A stretch of 64,000 nucleotides of DNA from an uncultured Reyranella sp. (GTDB taxonomy: Bacteria > Pseudomonadota > Alphaproteobacteria > Reyranellales > Reyranellaceae): positions 186,001 through 250,000 of the forward strand of contig NZ_CAMFKM010000003.1 in the NCBI RefSeq assembly GCF_945957355.1. The letters run 5' to 3'. Each line of letters opens with the position of its first letter. Position 1 is the stretch's first letter. This document shows, piece by piece, positions 15,206 through 23,458 of the stretch. The translations under genes were made by a program, and so were the position numbers. The notes beneath the pieces are model-generated. The model was not told the DNA's origin and searched no databases. It saw only the letters and a program-made list of their open reading frames with translations.

Positions 15206-16628
15206 AGATCGGCCAAACACCCACGGGCTGCGCCGGGTCGCCATCGTCGGCCGTCCCAACGTCGGCAAGTCCACGCTGTTCAACCGGCTGGTCGGCCGCC
15301 GTCGGGCGATCGTCGACGATACGCCGGGGGTCACGCGCGATATTCGCGAGCAGCCCGCGCAGCTGGGCGACCTCGCCTTCACGCTGCTCGACACCGCAGG
15401 CTGGGAAACCGCTGGCGGCGAGGCGCTCGAGGCGCGCATGCGGCGTTTCACCGAGCGCGCGATCGAGTCGTCCGACGTCGTCCTGTTCCTGATCGACGCA
15501 CGCTCCGGCATCGTGCCGCTCGATGAGAGTTTCGCGAGCTGGCTGCGCAAGCGTTCGGCCAAGGTGATCTTGGTCGCCAACAAGTGCGAGGGCCGCGCCG
15601 GCCAGCAGGGGCTCGCCGAAGCCCACGGACTCGGACTCGGCGAACCGATCCCGGTCTCGGCCGAGCATGGCGAAGGACTGAGCGACCTGCACGAGGCGCT
15701 CGGCCGGCACATCGAGCCGATGCCGGAGGAGGACGAGGCCGGCGGGGCCGAGGCGAGCGATCCCGATCTCGAGGACGTGCCCGAAGGCCGGCCGCTGCTG
15801 CTGGCCATCGTCGGGCGGCCGAACGTGGGCAAGTCGACGCTGCTCAACCGGCTGGTCGGCGAGGAGCGTGTCCTGACAGGGCCCGAGGCCGGCATCACGC
15901 GCGATTCGATTCGTGTCGAATGGGAATGGCGCGGCCGCCCTGTTCGCCTGGTCGACACGGCCGGCATGCGCCGCCGCAGCCGCATCGATGCCAAGCTGGA
16001 AGCTGCCTCGGTGGCCGACTCGCTCGACACGATTCGGCTGGCCGACGTCGTGGTGGTCGTGCTGGATGCGGCCGACATGGCCGAGAAGCAGGATCTCAAC
16101 ATCGCCGGCTGGGTGATCGAGGAGGGCCGCGCGCTGGTGATCGCGGTCAACAAGACTGACCTGCTGGCCGATGACCAGTCGGGGGCGTCCAAGCAGTGGC
16201 GCAAGCTGCGCGACCGGCTGGAGGCGTCGTTCGCCCAGGTGAAGGATGTGCCGATCGTGGGCTTCTCGGCGCTGACGGGACGCGGCGTCGAGCGCCTGCT
16301 GCCCAAGGTCTTCGAGACCTACGAGATCTGGAACAAGCGGGTCACGACGCCGAAGCTCAACCGCTGGCTGCGCGAGATGGAGACGCTGCATCCGCCGCCG
16401 CTCGCCAGCAACGGCCGCCGCATCCGGCTGCGATTCATGACCCAGATCAAGCGCCGGCCGCCGACCTTCATCCTGTCGGTCAGCCAGCCGCAGGAGCTTG
16501 GCGCCGACTATCTGCGCTTCCTGACGAACCGCCTGCGCGACGACTTCGACATGCCGGGCGTGCCGATCCGGCTCAGCATGCGCAAGCCGAAGAATCCCTA
16601 CGAGGGCCGCCGCAAGCCGCAACGATAG
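15192..16628 (+). CDS. der: GTPase Der (EngA), ribosome assembly
   Basis: This essential double-GTPase acts in 50S subunit maturation. Domain 1 has GRPNVGKST (about residue 18), DTPGVTRD, DTAGWE and NKCEG. Domain 2 has GRPNVGKST again (about 208), ITRDS, DTAGMRRRS and NKTD. A C-terminal KH-like domain follows (TPKLNRWLREM to PIRLSMRKPKNPY). No ATG is available near the conserved N terminus. I place the start at TTG 15192, inside the last codons of bamB, which gives 478 residues; GTG at 15120 is a longer alternative. The overlap with bamB implies coupling. An acidic linker separates the two G domains. Confidence 0.93.
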   Translation: MPSAEDRPNTHGLRRVAIVGRPNVGKSTLFNRLVGRRRAIVDDTPGVTRDIREQPAQLGDLAFTLLDTAGWETAGGEALEARMRRFTERAIESSDVVLFLIDARSGIVPLDESFASWLRKRSAKVILVANKCEGRAGQQGLAEAHGLGLGEPIPVSAEHGEGLSDLHEALGRHIEPMPEEDEAGGAEASDPDLEDVPEGRPLLLAIVGRPNVGKSTLLNRLVGEERVLTGPEAGITRDSIRVEWEWRGRPVRLVDTAGMRRRSRIDAKLEAASVADSLDTIRLADVVVVVLDAADMAEKQDLNIAGWVIEEGRALVIAVNKTDLLADDQSGASKQWRKLRDRLEASFAQVKDVPIVGFSALTGRGVERLLPKVFETYEIWNKRVTTPKLNRWLREMETLHPPPLASNGRRIRLRFMTQIKRRPPTFILSVSQPQELGADYLRFLTNRLRDDFDMPGVPIRLSMRKPKNPYEGRRKPQR

Positions 16629-16630
16629 CG

Positions 16631-16682
16631 CTGAGCGGAGCTCAGCCCGGGGAGCGTCAGGACATTGCCTCCGGCAATGTCC
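16631..16682 (+). terminator. Tandem hairpins after der
   Basis: Two perfect stems follow the der stop directly. CTGAGC-GGA-GCTCAG occupies 16631-16645. A 10-bp stem GGACATTGCC/GGCAATGTCC with a 3-base loop occupies 16660-16682. No T tract follows, so a Rho-independent terminator is not proven. They could also be an mRNA 3'-end stabiliser or part of a regulator site for the molybdenum hydroxylase operon that begins at 16855. Confidence 0.45.
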
Positions 16683-16854
16683 GAGAGCGTTGAAGAAAGA
16701 GTGATCAAGGAGGCTACCTATGTCTCCGGCCGCATTGCGGCCGATGGCGCAGAGGCGCCTTGCCCCGAACCGACCTGCTGCCCTAGGCTTCATTCCAACA
16801 AAGTCGAAATAACGAGCTGCGCCGCAGCCGCCGACGGGATGAAGGGGTAGAACG

Positions 16855-17721
16855 ATGGATGTCCATTACGTAGCGCCGAAGACGCTCGACGAGGCGGTCC
16901 GGGCGTTTGCCGCGGCGGCGGGGACCGGCCGAATCCTGGCCGGCGGGACCGACCTCCTGGTCCAGATGCGCAACGGGGTCGTTTCCCCGGGAACGATCGT
17001 TGACATCAAGAAGATCGGCGAGCTGACCACGATCGAGGAGACGAAGGAGGGGGGCTTCCGGATCGGCGCCGCCGTATCGGGTGCCGTGCTGCGAGAACAC
17101 CCCAAGATCCGCAAGGTCTGGCCGGGCGTGGTCGAGGCCACCAACCTGATCGGTTCGACCCAGGTCCAGGGCCGCGCCACGCCGGGTGGCAACCTGTGCA
17201 ACGGTTCGCCCGCGGGCGACAGCGTGCCGGCCATGGTCGCAGCCGGCGCCATCGTCACCATCCAGGGGCCGAACGGGCGTCGCGAGCTTCCGGTCGAAAA
17301 GGTGCCGAAGGGACCGGGACGCCTCAACCTCGAGCCGGGCGAGATCGTCGTTTCCTTCACCTTGCCGTCGCGGCCGAAGGGCTCGAGCGACGCCTACCTG
17401 CGCATGATCCCGCGCACAGAGATGGACATCGCCGTCGTGGGCTGCGGCGTCAGCCTGACGATCGACAACGGCACCTGCACCGCCGCGCGCGTGGGTCTCG
17501 GTGCCGTCGCGCCGACGGTGCTGCTGGTCGAGGAGGCGGCGAGGGCGCTGATCGGCTCGAAGCTCGATGACGCAGCGCTGGCCAAGGCCGCGGCCGCCTG
17601 CAGCGCCGCCTGCTGTCCGATCGACGACAAGCGCGGCACCATTGCCTATCGCACCAAGGTCGCCGGCGTCCTGCTGAAGCGCACCGCACTGATTGCCGCC
17701 GAACGCGCGGGAGGAAAATAA
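16855..17721 (+). CDS. Molybdenum hydroxylase FAD-binding subunit (CoxM-like)
   Basis: This 288-residue medium subunit carries FAD and passes electrons from the Fe-S subunit to the acceptor in an xanthine/CO dehydrogenase family enzyme. The FAD-binding motifs are RILAGGTDLLVQMRNG (about residues 24-39) and the diphosphate loop STQVQGRATPGGNLCNGSPAGD (about 101-122). The CO-dehydrogenase C-terminal domain begins near DAYLRMIPRTEMD. It starts the CoxM-CoxS-CoxL operon, with the Fe-S gene 5 bases away. The order M-S-L matches CO dehydrogenase-like hydroxylases, but see the large subunit for why CO is not assumed. Confidence 0.93.
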   Translation: MDVHYVAPKTLDEAVRAFAAAAGTGRILAGGTDLLVQMRNGVVSPGTIVDIKKIGELTTIEETKEGGFRIGAAVSGAVLREHPKIRKVWPGVVEATNLIGSTQVQGRATPGGNLCNGSPAGDSVPAMVAAGAIVTIQGPNGRRELPVEKVPKGPGRLNLEPGEIVVSFTLPSRPKGSSDAYLRMIPRTEMDIAVVGCGVSLTIDNGTCTAARVGLGAVAPTVLLVEEAARALIGSKLDDAALAKAAAACSAACCPIDDKRGTIAYRTKVAGVLLKRTALIAAERAGGK

Positions 17722-17725
17722 GACC

Positions 17726-18202
17726 ATGGCAAAGCTTCACGTCTCCACGACGATCAACGGCGAGCCGCAGGAATTCCTCTGCGATGCCGACCAGAGCATG
17801 CTCGACGTGCTGCGCGGGCCGCTCGGCCTGACCGGCGCCAAGGAAGGCTGCGGCACCGGCGACTGCGGCGCCTGCACCATCACCCTGAATGGACGCATCG
17901 TCTGCTCCTGCCTGATGCTGGCGGCCGAGGCCGAGGGGCAGAAGATCGGCACCATCGAGGGCATGGCCGGCGAGGATCTGCATCCGCTACAGCAAAAATT
18001 CCTCGAGTCGGCGGCGCTCCAATGCGGCATCTGCACGCCGGGCGTCCTGATGGCCGCCAGGGCGCTGCTCGAGAAGAATCCCGATCCGACCGAGCACGAA
18101 GTCCGGTTCTGGCTGGCCGGCAACCTGTGCCGCTGCACCGGTTACGACAAGATCATCCGCGCCGTGATGGAAACCGCTGCCGAAATGAGGGCCGCACGAT
18201 GA
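17726..18202 (+). CDS. Molybdenum hydroxylase 2Fe-2S subunit (CoxS-like)
   Basis: This 158-residue small subunit carries two [2Fe-2S] clusters that relay electrons from the molybdenum site to FAD. The N-terminal ferredoxin cluster ligands are in GCGTGDCGAC plus a later CSC. The second, helical cluster domain has CGICTPG and NLCRCTGY. Start ATG 17726 follows GGAGGAAAATAA, which doubles as ribosome-binding site and upstream stop. The stop overlaps the large-subunit ATG (ATGA at 18199). Length is normal for the family. It might also serve the lone large subunit at 551-2887. Confidence 0.95.
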   Translation: MAKLHVSTTINGEPQEFLCDADQSMLDVLRGPLGLTGAKEGCGTGDCGACTITLNGRIVCSCLMLAAEAEGQKIGTIEGMAGEDLHPLQQKFLESAALQCGICTPGVLMAARALLEKNPDPTEHEVRFWLAGNLCRCTGYDKIIRAVMETAAEMRAAR

Positions 18203-20475
18203 GCACGACTGGGAGCACCGACACCGCCAACGACAACAAGTGGATCGGCAAGCGCACGATCCGTCCCGATGGCGCCGACAAGGTGACGGGCCGTGCGGCC
18301 TACGCCGCCGACACGACCATGCCCGGCATGATCTGGGGCAAGGTGCTGCGTAGCCCGCATCCGCATGCGCGCATCAAGTCGATCGACACCAGCAAGGCGG
18401 AAGCCCATCCAGGTGTGAAGGCCGTGATGACGGCCAAGGACATCGTGAACTTTCCGATCGAGAAGTCGGTGATGCTGGGCATCCAGGACATGCGCTGGAT
18501 GTGCCGCAACGTCATGGCGCGGGAGAAGGCGCTGTTCGCCGGCCATCCCGTCGCGGCGGTCGCGGCGACCACGGAAAAGATCGCGGCGGAAGCCTGCAAG
18601 CTGATCGAGGTCGAGTACGAGGTTCTGCCGTTCGTGATCGACGTCGAGGAGGCGATGAAGCCCGACGCGCCCATCCTGCACGACTTCATCAAGTACAAGG
18701 ACAAGCCCTCGAACATCGCGGGCACCCTGGAGCACAAGCTCGGCGACGTCGGCGAGGGCTTCGCCAAGGCGGACGTCGTCATCGAGCGCAGTTTCCGTAC
18801 CCAGCCGGTGCATCAGGGCTATATCGAGCCGCACGCCTGCCTGGTCAGTGTCTCCGACGGCAAGGCCACGATCTGGAGCTCAAGCCAGGGCCAGTTCATG
18901 GTCCGCGCCATGTGCGCCTACCTGACGGGGCTGCCGCAGAACGACATCCGCGCAATCCCGGCCGAGATCGGCGGTGGCTTCGGCGGCAAGACCATCATCT
19001 ACCTGGAGCCGCTGGCCCTGATCCTGGCGAAGAAGTCCGGTCGCCCGGTGAAGATGACCATGAGCCGTGCCGAGGTCTTCCATGCCTCGGGCCCGACCTC
19101 GGGCTCCTACAGCACGGTCAAGCTGGGTGCCACCAAGGACGGCAAGCTGGTGGCCGCGCAGGGCACTTTCTGCCTGCAGGCCGGCGCACTGCCGGGCTCT
19201 CCCATCCGCGGCGCGGCGGGCTGCGCCTTTGCACCCTACGATATCCCGAACGTGCACTCGTTCGGTTACGACGTGGTCTCCAACCGCTCGAAGGTCGCGG
19301 CCTACCGCGCGCCCGGCGCGCCGATCGGTGCCTATGGCGTAGAGTGCGTCATGGACGAGATGGCCGAGGCGCTGAAGATGGATCCGCTGGACTTCCGTCT
19401 GAAGAATGCGGCGAAGCAGGGCACCAAGGCCGCGCACGGGCCAGTCTATCCGCGCATCGGTTTCGTCGAGACGATCGAGGCGGCGAAGAAGCACGCGCAC
19501 TACACGACGCCGCTGCCCAAGGCCAGGAAGGGCATGCTGTACGGCCGTGGCGTGGCCTCGGGCTTCTGGTTCAACGCCGGCGGCGAATCGAGCGCGCAGG
19601 TCAACATCAACGAGGACGGTACGGTGGTGGTGATCACCGGTCATCCCGACATCGGTGGCTCTCGCGCCTCGACCGCCAACATAACCGCCGAGCTCCTCGG
19701 CATCGACTACAAGAAGGTCTCGGTGCTGATCGGCGACACCAGCGTCATCGGCTTCAGCAACCTGACCGGCGGCAGCCGCGTGACCTACGCCTCGGCCATG
19801 GTCGTGACGCACTCGACGGAACGGGTCATCACCCAGCTGCGCGAGCGTGCGGCCAAGATCTGGAAGATCGATCCCGACGCGGTCGTGTGGGAGAACGGCG
19901 AGGCCCGTCCGGCCGGCGACAATGCCGGCAAGTTCGAGCCGCTCAGCCTCGGCCAGATCGCGGCCCAGGCCAGCGCCACCGGTGGGCCGATCGGCGCCGG
20001 CCAGCAGCTCAACACGACGGGCGCCGAAGGCGGATTCGCCACGCACATCTGCGACGTCGAGGTCGACCCCGATCTCGGCATCGTGCGCGTGCTGCGCTAC
20101 ACGGCCTTCCAGGATGTTGGCCGCGCCATCCATCCCAGCTATGTCGAAGGACAGATCCAGGGCGGCGCAGCGCAGGGCATCGGCTGGGCGCTGAGTGAGG
20201 AATACATCTTCAACAAGGAAGGCAAGCTCGATAATCCGAGCTTCCTCGACTACCGCATGCCGGTCAGCTCCGACCTGCCGATGCTGGATTCGGTGATCCT
20301 CGAGATCCCAAATCCGAAACATCCCCAGGGCGTGCGCGGGGTCGGCGAGGTGCCACTGGTGCCGCCGCTGGCTGCCGTGTCGAACGCGATCTACGACGCG
20401 CTCGGACGCCGTTTCTACAGCCTGCCGATGTCGCCGCCGAAGGTTCTGGCAACGATGGACATGGCCGCCGAGTAG
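18199..20475 (+). CDS. Molybdenum hydroxylase large, molybdopterin-binding subunit (CoxL-like)
   Basis: The 758-residue catalytic subunit of a three-subunit hydroxylase. The N-terminal region GADKVTGRAAYAADTTMPGM starts the hammerhead domain. Molybdopterin-domain motifs include EIGGGFGGKTI (about residue 255), AAYRAPGAPIGAYGVE (about 370), HPDIGGSRAS in place of the common QGQGHET loop, and GVRGVGEVPLVPP near the C terminus with the expected catalytic Glu. The CO-dehydrogenase active-site loop AYRCSFR is not present, so this is not a true form I CODH. The substrate is unknown; aldehydes, N-heterocycles or aromatic acids are all possible. The gene is translationally coupled to the Fe-S subunit. 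Confidence 0.93.
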   Translation: MSTTGSTDTANDNKWIGKRTIRPDGADKVTGRAAYAADTTMPGMIWGKVLRSPHPHARIKSIDTSKAEAHPGVKAVMTAKDIVNFPIEKSVMLGIQDMRWMCRNVMAREKALFAGHPVAAVAATTEKIAAEACKLIEVEYEVLPFVIDVEEAMKPDAPILHDFIKYKDKPSNIAGTLEHKLGDVGEGFAKADVVIERSFRTQPVHQGYIEPHACLVSVSDGKATIWSSSQGQFMVRAMCAYLTGLPQNDIRAIPAEIGGGFGGKTIIYLEPLALILAKKSGRPVKMTMSRAEVFHASGPTSGSYSTVKLGATKDGKLVAAQGTFCLQAGALPGSPIRGAAGCAFAPYDIPNVHSFGYDVVSNRSKVAAYRAPGAPIGAYGVECVMDEMAEALKMDPLDFRLKNAAKQGTKAAHGPVYPRIGFVETIEAAKKHAHYTTPLPKARKGMLYGRGVASGFWFNAGGESSAQVNINEDGTVVVITGHPDIGGSRASTANITAELLGIDYKKVSVLIGDTSVIGFSNLTGGSRVTYASAMVVTHSTERVITQLRERAAKIWKIDPDAVVWENGEARPAGDNAGKFEPLSLGQIAAQASATGGPIGAGQQLNTTGAEGGFATHICDVEVDPDLGIVRVLRYTAFQDVGRAIHPSYVEGQIQGGAAQGIGWALSEEYIFNKEGKLDNPSFLDYRMPVSSDLPMLDSVILEIPNPKHPQGVRGVGEVPLVPPLAAVSNAIYDALGRRFYSLPMSPPKVLATMDMAAE

Positions 20476-20527
20476 GAAAGAAGAATGTTCGGCCGGTCAA
20501 ACCGGCCGGACTGGAGCAGCAGCGCCC

Positions 20528-21277
20528 TTAATTGACGCTCGGGCGGTGCTGCAGGGCCTGGTCGCCGGCGACCCATTCGCCGTTCAGCATGCAGTTCGGC
20601 ATCGCCAGCTGGATCAGCGATTCGCCGTGCGCCTCGGGCGGGATCTGCTGGGCCTCGTCCTCACCCGGAAAAGCCTCGCGGCGCATGAAGGTGCGCATCG
20701 GGCCCGGGTTGAAGAGGTTGACCTTCACCGGCGTGTGCGCGACTTCGGCGGCATAGATGCCGACCATCATGTCGAGCGCCGCCTTGCTCGTGGCATAGGC
20801 GCCCCAGTAGGGGATGATCCGGCGCGAGGCGCCCGAGGTCACGAAGATGGCGCGGCCGGCATCGGAGCGGCGCAGCAGCGGGTCCATCGAGCGGATCAGA
20901 CGCCAGTTGGCGGTGACGTTCACCGCCATCACCTGCTCGAAAATCTTGGGCTCGAAATGGCCCATCGGCGAGAGCGTGCCGAGGATCGCGGCATTGCCCA
21001 GCAGCACGTCGAGGCGGCCGAAGCGGTCGAACAGCGCCTGGCCCAGCCGGTCGATGCCCGGACCGTCGGTGACGTCGAGCGGCACAAGCGTGGCTGTACC
21101 GCCGACGGCCTTGATGCGGTCGTCGACTTCCTCCAGGCCGCCCACCGTGCGGGCGACGAGCACGCAATGCGCGCCTTCCCGGGCATAGGCGAGGGCGGCT
21201 GCCGCACCGAGGCCGCGCGAGGCACCGGTGATCAGCGCAACGCGTCCGGCGAGGCGGCCGACGGCGGCTTCGGTCAT
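20528..21277 (-). CDS. SDR family NAD(P)-dependent oxidoreductase
   Basis: This 249-residue short-chain dehydrogenase has the cofactor loop TGASRGLGAAAA (about residues 17-28), the NAA motif in LLGNAAILG, a catalytic Ser in VTSGASRR and the YATSK catalytic dyad near residue 155. The tail HGESLIQLAMP to ALQHRPSVN has no membrane segment. Start ATG 21277 is chosen because the Rossmann fold begins 12 residues later. It lies 10 bases downstream of purF on the same strand, an arrangement common in alphaproteobacteria, so it is probably co-transcribed with radA-cvpA-purF. The substrate is unknown. Confidence 0.9.
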   Translation of the reverse strand: MTEAAVGRLAGRVALITGASRGLGAAAALAYAREGAHCVLVARTVGGLEEVDDRIKAVGGTATLVPLDVTDGPGIDRLGQALFDRFGRLDVLLGNAAILGTLSPMGHFEPKIFEQVMAVNVTANWRLIRSMDPLLRRSDAGRAIFVTSGASRRIIPYWGAYATSKAALDMMVGIYAAEVAHTPVKVNLFNPGPMRTFMRREAFPGEDEAQQIPPEAHGESLIQLAMPNCMLNGEWVAGDQALQHRPSVN

Positions 21278-21287
21278 CGATGGGAAC

Positions 21288-22751
21288 TCAGGCCGATTCG
21301 ACGAGGAGGGAGAGCTGGCGATCCTCGACGCCGGTGACGTCGTCGAGGTCGATCGGATAGTCGCCGGTGAAGCAGGCGTCGCAGAAGGCCGGATCGGCTG
21401 CGTCGCGCCCCGGCAGGCCCATCGCCCGATAGAGGCCGTCGATCGAGACGAAGGCCAGCGAATCGACGCCGATGAACTTCGCCATGCCGGCGACGTCGTA
21501 GCGGGAAGCCAGCAACTTGTCCTTGTCCGGTGTGTCGATGCCGTAGAAGCAGGGATCGGTGGTCGGTGGCGCCGCGATGCGCATATGCACTTCCTTGGCG
21601 CCGGCATTGCGCACCATCTCGACGATCTTCATCGAAGTCGTGCCGCGCACGATCGAATCGTCGACCAGGATCACGCGCTTGCCCTCGATGTGGGCGCGGT
21701 TGGCATTGTGCTTCAGGCGCACGCCGAGATGGCGGATATGGTCGGCCGGCTCGATGAAGGTGCGCCCGACATAGTGATTGCGGATGATGCCGAGCTCGAA
21801 CGGCAGGCCCGACTGGGCAGCATAGCCGATCGCCGCAGGCACGCCGGAGTCCGGAACGGGCACGACGACGTCGGCCGGGACAGGATTTTCCTTGGCCAGT
21901 TCCATGCCGATGCGCTTGCGCGCGTCGTAGACGCCGATGCCTTCGACTTTCGAATCGGGTCGCGCGAAGTAGATGTGCTCGAACACGCAGAAGCGGCGCT
22001 TCTGTTTGGCGAACGGCTTGATGGAGCGCAGGCCGTTGCCGTCCACGATCACGATCTCGCCCGGCTCGACGTCGCGTACGAAGCGGGCGCCGATGATGTC
22101 GAGCGCACAGCTTTCGGAAGCCAGCATCCAGGCATCATCGAGACGGCCGATCACCAGCGGGCGCACACCCAGCGGGTCGCGCACGCCAATCAGGGCTTCG
22201 TTCGTCAGCAGCAGCAGCGAGTAGGCGCCCTTGACCCTGCCCAACGCATCAATCAGCCGGTCGACGACGGTTGAGTAATTGGAGCGGGCGATCAGGTGAT
22301 TGATGACTTCGGTATCGGTGGTCGACTGGAACAGGCAGCCGATCCGCACCAGTTCCTTGCGCAGGAGGTAGGCGTTGGTGAGGTTGCCATTGTGCGCCAG
22401 GGCGAGCCCGCCGAAGTCGAAGTCGGCGAAGATCGGCTGGATGTTGCGGTCCGAGGAACCACCCGTCGTGGCGTAGCGGTTGTGGCCGATCGCCGAGTAG
22501 CCGACCAGCTTCTCCATGACGGCCTGGGTGCCGAAAATGTCGCCGACCAGACCGGCGGCGCGATGATTGTGGAAAACCCGGCCATCGAAGGTGACGATAC
22601 CGGAGGCTTCCTGGCCGCGATGTTGCAGGGCGTGCAGGCCCAGCGCGGTATGAGCGGCGGCATCGGACGTTCCGTAGATGCCGAACAGCGCACACTCCTC
22701 GTGAAACTTGTCCTCGAGGGTGTCGTCGGAGCGTTTCGGGGTGCTAAGCAC
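21288..22751 (-). CDS. purF: Amidophosphoribosyltransferase
   Basis: PurF catalyses the first committed step of purine synthesis, making phosphoribosylamine from PRPP and glutamine. The N-terminal nucleophile glutaminase domain begins at the Cys in HEECALFGIYG, reached after a short propeptide, and continues with LQHRGQEASGI and NGNLTNA. The PRTase domain has the PRPP loop VILVDDSIVRGTT (about residue 355). Start choice is uncertain. GTG at 22751 gives a 23-24 residue propeptide; a TTG at 22790 would add 13 residues. It sits between cvpA and the SDR gene, as in many alphaproteobacteria. Confidence 0.95.
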   Translation of the reverse strand: MLSTPKRSDDTLEDKFHEECALFGIYGTSDAAAHTALGLHALQHRGQEASGIVTFDGRVFHNHRAAGLVGDIFGTQAVMEKLVGYSAIGHNRYATTGGSSDRNIQPIFADFDFGGLALAHNGNLTNAYLLRKELVRIGCLFQSTTDTEVINHLIARSNYSTVVDRLIDALGRVKGAYSLLLLTNEALIGVRDPLGVRPLVIGRLDDAWMLASESCALDIIGARFVRDVEPGEIVIVDGNGLRSIKPFAKQKRRFCVFEHIYFARPDSKVEGIGVYDARKRIGMELAKENPVPADVVVPVPDSGVPAAIGYAAQSGLPFELGIIRNHYVGRTFIEPADHIRHLGVRLKHNANRAHIEGKRVILVDDSIVRGTTSMKIVEMVRNAGAKEVHMRIAAPPTTDPCFYGIDTPDKDKLLASRYDVAGMAKFIGVDSLAFVSIDGLYRAMGLPGRDAADPAFCDACFTGDYPIDLDDVTGVEDRQLSLLVESA

Positions 22752-22797
22752 GGCGGGGTTATAGCTGGGGTGTCGCCCCAAGGCTATCAAGGATCGT

Positions 22798-23445
22798 TCA
22801 CTGCGGCGGTTTGGTTTCGCCCGGGGCTGCCGGGGCGGTCGACGGCGCCGCCGGGGTCGCGGGAGCCGTGGCCGGCGCCGCGTCCGACGGGGCAGGCGAT
22901 GTCCGTGTCGGCGCCGTAATCACGCCGCTTTCCATTCCCGGCCGCTGCAGGCGGTTGCGGAAGCCCGTGGGAAGATGCGGTTCGACGAAGGTCGCCATTT
23001 CGCGGATCATCGGGAAGCTGGCCGCACCCTCGACGGCGGGCGGCAGCTGACGCGGGCCCAGATAGCCGTAGAAAAGGAAGGCCGTGCCCATGGCAGCCCA
23101 GGCGCACAGCACGCCGAAGCCTGCTCCGAGGATCTTGTCGGGCTTGCCGAGCGGGCTCGACCGGATCGAGCGGGAGAGCACGCTCGTCAGCATGATCAGC
23201 ACGATCAGGGCGGCCACGAAGACGACCAGCAGGGAGATGAAATACGAAAGCTCGGCGCTGCCGACGACTTTCAGGACCTCCGGCTCGACGACCTTGGAGA
23301 AGCGCCAGGCCACCCAGCCCGCGGCGATCCAGGAGGCGATGAACAGGACTGCATGGGCAAAGCCCGTGGACAGGCCGATCACCGCCCCGAAAACGGCGAT
23401 GGCGATCACGGCGACATCGAAAACGGTAATTCCCAGCTGTTCCAT
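22798..23445 (-). CDS. cvpA: CvpA family membrane protein
   Basis: This 215-residue inner-membrane protein has about four hydrophobic helices within the first 140 residues (DVAVIAIAVFGAVIGLSTGF, AVLFIASWIAAGWVAW, YFISLLVVFVAALIVLIML and a final GFGVLCAWAAMGTAFLFYG). The conserved D/G-rich first helix matches CvpA/colicin V production proteins. A C-terminal tail rich in Ala, Pro and Thr of about 50 residues follows and is probably unstructured. Start ATG 23445 is chosen over an upstream open extension into radA. The radA-cvpA-purF order is typical. Family members affect envelope homeostasis in purine-rich operons. Confidence 0.9.
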   Translation of the reverse strand: MEQLGITVFDVAVIAIAVFGAVIGLSTGFAHAVLFIASWIAAGWVAWRFSKVVEPEVLKVVGSAELSYFISLLVVFVAALIVLIMLTSVLSRSIRSSPLGKPDKILGAGFGVLCAWAAMGTAFLFYGYLGPRQLPPAVEGAASFPMIREMATFVEPHLPTGFRNRLQRPGMESGVITAPTRTSPAPSDAAPATAPATPAAPSTAPAAPGETKPPQ

Positions 23446-23458
23446 CGACCCTGTTGCC

